Translations under genes and position numbers: made by a program
Notes under the pieces: model-generated
The model's input: only the letters and a program-made list of their open reading frames with translations
Databases searched by the model: none
Told to the model about the DNA's origin: nothing
In this document: positions 22,605-23,270 of the stretch, one piece after another
Layout of the letters: every line of letters begins with the position of its first letter
How positions within the stretch are numbered: the stretch's first letter is position 1
Source: JALRAP01 sp046302815
GTDB lineage: Bacteria > Bacteroidota > Bacteroidia > AKYH767-A > OLB10
DNA length: 23,270 nt
NCBI GenBank assembly: GCA_046302815.1
Contig: JBKCHO010000102.1
Coordinates: 1-23,270, forward strand
Direction: 5' to 3'

Positions 22605-23249
22605 ATGATTATTGCTCCCTCCCTCCTATCTGCCAACTTCGCCAATTTGGAAAAAGACATCCACATGGTGAATAACAGTCAAGCCGACTGGTTTCATATC
22701 GATGTGATGGATGGCGTTTTTGTACCGAACATCTCTTTTGGTTTCCCTGTGATGAAGGCCATCCACAAACATGCTCAAAAACCTTTGGATGTACATTTGA
22801 TGATTGTGGATCCCGATCGTTATGTGCCTGCTTTCCGCGATGCCGGTGCGGATGTGATATCAGTACACATCGAGGCATGCACCCATTTGCATCGGAGCAT
22901 ACAACTCATCAAAAACGGAGGTGCTAAGGCTGGCGTAGCCATCAATCCGCACACTTCTATTTCGCTACTTAAGGATGTATTGGCAGATATCGACTTAATA
23001 TGTTTGATGTCGGTTAATCCAGGTTTCGGCGGACAAAAATTCATCCATAACACTTACCAGAAAGTTCGGGATTTAAAGCAACTGATTGCAGAGACAGGCT
23101 CCAGCGCTTTGATTGAGATAGATGGTGGTGTTGACTTGAACAATGCCTCAAAGCTCAAGGATGCAGGTGCTGATGTCTTGGTTGCTGGCAATACTGTTTT
23201 TGGTTCCGAAGATCCCGTGGAAACAATTTCCAGACTTAAGAAAATTTAG
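22605..23249 (+). CDS. rpe: Ribulose-phosphate 3-epimerase
   Basis: This 214-residue cytoplasmic TIM-barrel enzyme interconverts D-ribulose 5-phosphate and D-xylulose 5-phosphate in the pentose phosphate pathway. Diagnostic segments are IIAPSLLSANFANLEKDI (opening strand with the catalytic-site Ser), FHIDVMDGVFVPNISFG (metal-binding His and catalytic Asp), LDVHLMIVDPDRYV, LMSVNPGFGGQKFI (phosphate loop) and LIEIDGGVDLNNA (second catalytic Asp), then VLVAGNTVFG. The ATG at 22605 gives the standard N-terminus; a TTG at 22548 falls in the promoter. The gene is complete, ending with TAG at 23247-23249, and the remaining 21 bases show nothing further. Confidence 0.97.
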   Translation: MIIAPSLLSANFANLEKDIHMVNNSQADWFHIDVMDGVFVPNISFGFPVMKAIHKHAQKPLDVHLMIVDPDRYVPAFRDAGADVISVHIEACTHLHRSIQLIKNGGAKAGVAINPHTSISLLKDVLADIDLICLMSVNPGFGGQKFIHNTYQKVRDLKQLIAETGSSALIEIDGGVDLNNASKLKDAGADVLVAGNTVFGSEDPVETISRLKKI

Positions 23250-23270
23250 CATTTAGACCAAGAATGCAGT

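Noticed and set aside
1..23270. CRISPR array, prophage, transposon or defence island
   Set aside because: No regularly spaced repeats, integrase, transposase, terminal inverted repeats or restriction/defence domains were found on either strand.

Overview
The window comes from a member of the phylum Bacteroidota. Three things point there: promoters of the TTTG / TAnnTTTG type, a type IX secretion plug protein, and a short (about 290 aa) RpoD-type primary sigma factor. Shine-Dalgarno sites are mostly absent. GC content is moderate, clearly higher in the housekeeping genes at 16.6-22.4 kb than in the envelope operon at 5.8-9.5 kb. I see no rRNA, tRNA, CRISPR array, insertion sequence or phage gene. 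This looks like a mostly conserved chromosomal core region, not a mobile island.

Left part (1-5.7 kb). On the minus strand lie corA (Mg2+/Co2+ channel) and the first third of priA, which runs off the window's left edge. Divergent from corA is a translationally coupled pair: a SAM methyltransferase and a ZIP-type zinc transporter. The ZIP gene's stop codon abuts the stop codon of a convergent peroxiredoxin gene. Upstream of the peroxiredoxin on the same strand are a secreted PAP2 phosphatase and mazG (NTP pyrophosphohydrolase).

Middle part (5.7-12.7 kb). A divergent promoter region separates mazG from a tight plus-strand envelope operon. That operon encodes a PagL-like lipid A deacylase, a GIN-domain lipoprotein and an LtaS-like membrane phosphotransferase of the alkaline phosphatase superfamily. 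Next come an ABC-F ribosome-associated ATPase and, overlapping its stop codon by ATGA, the type IX secretion plug protein.

Right part (12.8-23.2 kb). apaG ends in a terminator facing a TrmH/SpoU RNA methyltransferase. Divergent from the methyltransferase is a TamA/BamA-like (TamL) outer-membrane assembly gene. Its lipoprotein-like leader is broken by an in-frame TAG, which is the strongest anomaly in the window. Then come class I fructose-bisphosphate aldolase, accD, rpsO, pnp, rpoD and rpe. Clear intrinsic terminators follow rpsO, pnp and rpoD.

I did not find a convincing undescribed multi-gene system. The points most worth checking are the interrupted tamL leader, the AT-rich lipid A/phosphotransferase operon with a substituted PagL catalytic residue, and a set of promoters whose -7 box sits only 4-8 nt from the start codon, implying almost leaderless mRNAs.
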